NCBI GenBank assembly: GCA_041394185.1
Contig: JAWKIQ010000002.1
Location: 372,001-436,000, forward strand
Reading direction: 5' to 3'
Source of the DNA: Acidimicrobiales bacterium
GTDB lineage: Bacteria > Actinomycetota > Acidimicrobiia > Acidimicrobiales > Poriferisodalaceae
DNA: 64,000 nucleotides
A model generated the notes under the pieces. The model searched no databases. It saw only the letters and a list, made by a program, of their open reading frames with translations, and was not told the origin of the DNA. Positions 60,791-64,000 of the stretch are shown one piece after another. The translations under genes and the position numbers were made by a program. The first letter of the stretch is position 1. Each line of letters begins with the position of its first letter.

Positions 60791-63202
60791 GTGAACGGGC
60801 CTCCGGGGGTCGATCGCCAGTCGCTTCCGATCGATCCGTTCCTGGCCGAGATCACCGACTCGATCGACGCTCACCCCGTGACCCTGGTGGTCGCCCCGCC
60901 TGGCTGTGGCAAGACCACACGAGTGCCGGCAGCTCTGCTTGACGACCCGCGCCGATCTGGGTGCATCGTGTTGGAGCCGCGGAGGGTTGCGGCCAGAAGT
61001 GCCGCCCATCGCATCGCTTCCGAGCAGAGGACTGTGGTGGGTGACCGGGTGGGCTTCAGCGTCAGGGGCGAACGGCGGGTCGGAAACCGCACCCGCTTGG
61101 AGGTGGTGACCGACGGCCTTTTCGTGCGCAGGCTGCAAAGCGATCCCGAGTTGGGGGGCGTCGATGTGGTGGTGATCGACGAGTTCCACGAGCGCCGGTT
61201 GTCGTCCGACCTCGCCTTTGCCCTGTGCATGGACATCGCGGGCGTGCTGCGGCCCGATCTGCGGATCGTGTTGATGTCTGCAACGCCAGATGTGGACGCC
61301 GCCGTGCAGGCGGTGCCCGGGATACGGGTTCTGGAGGTCCCTTCTCCGGGGCACCCGGTGGACGTTTCGTACCTTCCCCCGCAGCCCAGGGAGCCCATGA
61401 TCGACACCATCGACCGCGCCGTGCGCAACCTCGAGACACGCACGGATGGCGACATCTTGGTGTTCGTCCCTGGCCGGCGCGAAATAGACCTGTGCCTCGA
61501 ACGTTCGGCGGGGTGGGCCAGGCACGGTGTGGGTTTGCACGGTTCGATGAGCCCGGCCGAACAAGCGCGTGTCGTCGGGGCCGGCGATAGGCCGAGGGTC
61601 GTCATCGCTACGAACGTGGCCGAATCATCTGTGACGGTCGAGGGCGTGACGGCGGTCGTCGACTCGGGGCTGCGTCGCGCACCGGTTCGGGATCTCTCGG
61701 GCCTGTCTCCTCTGCGAACGGTGCGGGCGTCGCGCTCGTCGGTCGACCAGAGGGCCGGGCGCGCCGGGCGGTTGGGGCCGGGTCGGGTGCTGCGACTGTG
61801 GGACAGCAGTGTCGACGAATCCCTGGCCGATGTCGATCCGCCCGAAATCGAGTCGGTCGAGCTCGACGACCTGGTGCTGCAGCTGGCCATCTGGGGTGCA
61901 GATCCCCACCAGATGACGTGGCTGACCGAACCCAAAGCCGAAGACCTCGATGCTGCTACTTCGACCCTGCAACAGCTCGGCTTCGTCGACCGCCAGGCAA
62001 GACCGACCGAGCTGGGCAGAACCGCCGCGGGGCTCGGCGTCACGGCACGCCTGGCAAAGGTCGCGCTAGAGCTCGCCCCCTGCTTGGGTGCGGTCGAGAC
62101 GGCCTGCCTGATCGCAGTCATCGAGTCAGGTGCCAGGGGTGAGCTGATCGACCTGGCAAGCGCCGAGCGCAAAGCACCATCGCGCCAGACCGAGCAGCTG
62201 GCCAGGCGCATCGGCGAGGCGACCGGCGGCGGGACCGACGAGAGCCTGGGGATTGCCGCCGAGGCCTCGGGGCCGGTGACCGGGAGGGCGATCACGGCAG
62301 CGTTCCCCCAGCTCATCGCCAGGCGTCGACCCGATGGGCGCTATCTGCTGGCGTGCGGTCGCGGGGCCTCGTCCCCCGCCTTCAGCGCCGAGTGGCTGGC
62401 GGTCACGGCCGTATCCGGGCAGGGCCCAGACGTCCGCATCGACGCGGCGGCCGAGATCGACCGGGCAACAGCCGTGACGGCTTCGCCACCCTCGGAAGCC
62501 ACCGAGGTGCAGTGGAACGCCCAGCGGCGCGTCGCCCTGGCTCGAACGCGCACACACATCGGCGCCATCGAGCTCTCGGCCGATGTTCGCCCGCCCACCA
62601 ACGCCGAGGCCCTCGAAGCGTTGCAGGCATACGTTCGGGCCAACGGCATCGAGGCGCTCGACGACCAGGGCCGCATCGCCTCCGTGGTGATGCGCTGGAA
62701 TGCAGTGGCTGCATTGGTCCAGGACATGGAACCGATCGAACCCGACCTGCTGGCCGACGACATCGGATGGCTGGCCGACTACACCGACCTGACCAAGCCC
62801 CTGGGCGCCTCGACGGTCGCCTCTGCGATCCTGGCCGGGCGTTCGTGGGATGCATCGCTGCGACTGGACGACCTGGCCCCGACGCGCATGACGACTCCCA
62901 TCGGTTCGGCTCGCCAGATCGACTGGTCGTCGGGCGTGCCGGTGATGGCTGCGCCTCTGCAGGAGTTTCTCGGATGCACCAAACACCCTGCGGTCGCGGG
63001 CGGCCGGCTTCCGGTGACCCTCGAGCTTCTCTCACCCGCGATGCGACCCGTTCAGCGCACCACCGACATCGCCGGATTCTGGCGGGGTACTTACGCAGAT
63101 GTCCGCAAGGAGCTCCGGGGGCGCTATCCCAAACACCACTGGCCCGACAACCCCGAGACGGCCGAACCATGGCGGCCCGGCATGCCCAAGCGGCCTTCGT
63201 GA
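60791..63202 (+). CDS. hrpB: ATP-dependent DEAH-box helicase HrpB
   Basis: 803 residues from GTG, the usual HrpB length. VVAPPGCGKTTRVPAALL (motif I), VVIDEFHERRLSSDL (DEFH), MSATPDVDA (III), VIATNVAESSVTVEGVTAVV (V) and DQRAGRAGRLGPGRVLRLW (VI), then HA2-like and C-terminal HrpB domains (DDLAPTRMTTPIGSARQIDW). HrpB is a DEAH/RHA helicase of unclear physiological role in bacteria. It lies between two paralogous unknown genes, 4 bp after the first and 42 bp before the second. Confidence 0.95.
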   Translation: MNGPPGVDRQSLPIDPFLAEITDSIDAHPVTLVVAPPGCGKTTRVPAALLDDPRRSGCIVLEPRRVAARSAAHRIASEQRTVVGDRVGFSVRGERRVGNRTRLEVVTDGLFVRRLQSDPELGGVDVVVIDEFHERRLSSDLAFALCMDIAGVLRPDLRIVLMSATPDVDAAVQAVPGIRVLEVPSPGHPVDVSYLPPQPREPMIDTIDRAVRNLETRTDGDILVFVPGRREIDLCLERSAGWARHGVGLHGSMSPAEQARVVGAGDRPRVVIATNVAESSVTVEGVTAVVDSGLRRAPVRDLSGLSPLRTVRASRSSVDQRAGRAGRLGPGRVLRLWDSSVDESLADVDPPEIESVELDDLVLQLAIWGADPHQMTWLTEPKAEDLDAATSTLQQLGFVDRQARPTELGRTAAGLGVTARLAKVALELAPCLGAVETACLIAVIESGARGELIDLASAERKAPSRQTEQLARRIGEATGGGTDESLGIAAEASGPVTGRAITAAFPQLIARRRPDGRYLLACGRGASSPAFSAEWLAVTAVSGQGPDVRIDAAAEIDRATAVTASPPSEATEVQWNAQRRVALARTRTHIGAIELSADVRPPTNAEALEALQAYVRANGIEALDDQGRIASVVMRWNAVAALVQDMEPIEPDLLADDIGWLADYTDLTKPLGASTVASAILAGRSWDASLRLDDLAPTRMTTPIGSARQIDWSSGVPVMAAPLQEFLGCTKHPAVAGGRLPVTLELLSPAMRPVQRTTDIAGFWRGTYADVRKELRGRYPKHHWPDNPETAEPWRPGMPKRPS

Positions 63203-63244
63203 GCTAACGCCGCTGGCTGCCAAGTCGGCCTAGGGTGTCATCCC

Positions 63245-64000
63245 GTGAACGAGGTGTTCGAGGTACGTCCTGCACAACCGCAAGAAGCGGCCGGCTCCGC
63301 CCCCCGAGGCGACGACGAGCCGGCTGCCATCGCCGATCCGGTCGGCTACATCGTGCAGATGGCCAAGGCTCACCAGGTCGTCTTCGTCGGCGACCGGCGC
63401 GGCGTGGCCCAGCATCTCGAGACGATCCGCAGCGCCATCGCACCGCTTCACGAGGCGGGCGTCTCGAGCCTGACTTGGGAGTTCACGCACTCGCGTCGCC
63501 AAGCCGAACTAGACCGCGTGACCCAGTCGGCCGAGTGGGACCGCCGCACGGCCGTGGCGTTGTTCGTGGATCTGATGGGCATCGGCCACGGGTACGAGGA
63601 ATACCTCGACGTGATCCACGCCGTGTGGCAGCGAAACATCGACCGCCCTGAAGGTTGGCCACCCTTCAGGCTGGTGGCAGCCGGACTTCCGACCTTCGTC
63701 GAAGACCCTGACCTGCTCGACGGGCGCTCTGCCGCCGAGACCGAGCTTCGCAACTGGTGGATGGGCGGTCACTACCGCGACATCAGCGCCATCCACATGG
63801 CCAACGTCATCACCAACGAGGTCATTCGCCATGGCGAACGCACCGTTGTGTACGCAGACGAGGCGCGCACCCACACCAACTACGTCGGCTTCGACGGCGG
63901 CGCCCCCGATGTCACCCCGGCGATGCTGCTGAAGAAGTGGGTGGGGCCCGGGGTGGCTCGCATCGTGTTCCATGGCGCCACCCCCGACGACACCTTGCTT
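63245..64000 (+). CDS. Hypothetical protein, paralogue of the gene at 59605 (3' end outside window)
   Basis: 252 codons from GTG and still open at the window edge. YIVQMAKAHQVVFVGDRRGV parallels the opening of the 59605 product; YEEYLDVIHAVWQRNIDRPE, HMANVITNEVIRHGERTVVY and LLKKWVGPGVARIVFHGATP align with later blocks there. The first acidic residue is Asp instead of Glu (VGD versus LGE), so the two may have diverged in activity. A TIKI/ChaN-like fold is possible but unproven. A short acidic N-terminal extension precedes the shared domain. Confidence 0.72.
   Translation, partial: MNEVFEVRPAQPQEAAGSAPRGDDEPAAIADPVGYIVQMAKAHQVVFVGDRRGVAQHLETIRSAIAPLHEAGVSSLTWEFTHSRRQAELDRVTQSAEWDRRTAVALFVDLMGIGHGYEEYLDVIHAVWQRNIDRPEGWPPFRLVAAGLPTFVEDPDLLDGRSAAETELRNWWMGGHYRDISAIHMANVITNEVIRHGERTVVYADEARTHTNYVGFDGGAPDVTPAMLLKKWVGPGVARIVFHGATPDDTLL

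Overview
The window is a high-GC chromosomal segment from an actinobacterium. Evidence for this: a mycothiol-type cysteine ligase (mshC), an ECF sigma factor with a SigR-like promoter and a zinc-containing RsrA-like anti-sigma factor, an Rv0909-type antitoxin-like protein, many GTG starts, and pervasive ATGA/GTGA gene overlaps. Near-identical 42-residue 'GNGYWLVASDGG..FGDA' repeats on a subtilase suggest, from memory of such repeats, the class Acidimicrobiia; this is inference. No rRNA, tRNA, insertion sequence, prophage or CRISPR array was seen.

Layout. 1-12.6 kb is housekeeping: tldD (partial), lipoproteins, an LPG-synthase-like membrane protein with a PAP2 enzyme, dxs, the sigma/anti-sigma pair, an NfuA-type Fe-S protein, a secreted subtilase, an ElaA acetyltransferase and an ABC-F protein. 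12.6-16.4 kb is a thiamine module: a clear TPP riboswitch ahead of thiB-thiP, with a convergent ThiD/PdxK kinase and no ATPase gene. 16.4-21.9 kb holds an AcoX-like NAD-kinase relative, an aminotransferase operon, an M20 peptidase preceded by an unexplained structured leader with a 13-codon ORF, and a D-cysteine desulfhydrase-like enzyme.

22-52.7 kb is a large surface-polysaccharide locus of the Wzx/Wzy type. A minus-strand operon (36.2 to 25.8 kb) encodes glycosyltransferases, an epimerase, a Wzy-like polymerase, a Wzz/BY-kinase-like protein with degenerate nucleotide-binding motifs, and a flippase fused to an acyltransferase. A plus-strand pair encodes a FlaA1/CapD-type dehydratase and a WecA-like initiating transferase. 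A second plus operon (41.5-48.6 kb) has five glycosyltransferase-type or unknown genes plus an asparagine-synthase-like gene. The locus ends with a BcsA-like synthase carrying a C-terminal PilZ domain, divergent from a secreted GH26-like glycanase.

52.7-64 kb returns to housekeeping: a P1 peptidase, mutM, an RNB ribonuclease, a RecB-like nuclease, mshC, a YihY membrane protein and hrpB. hrpB lies between two paralogous genes of unknown function, the second of which runs off the window.

The most unusual items are the structured leader at 20.64-20.88 kb, the flippase-acyltransferase fusion, the degenerate BY-kinase, the paralogue pair around hrpB, and a perfectly duplicated hairpin at the end of the yihY-like gene.
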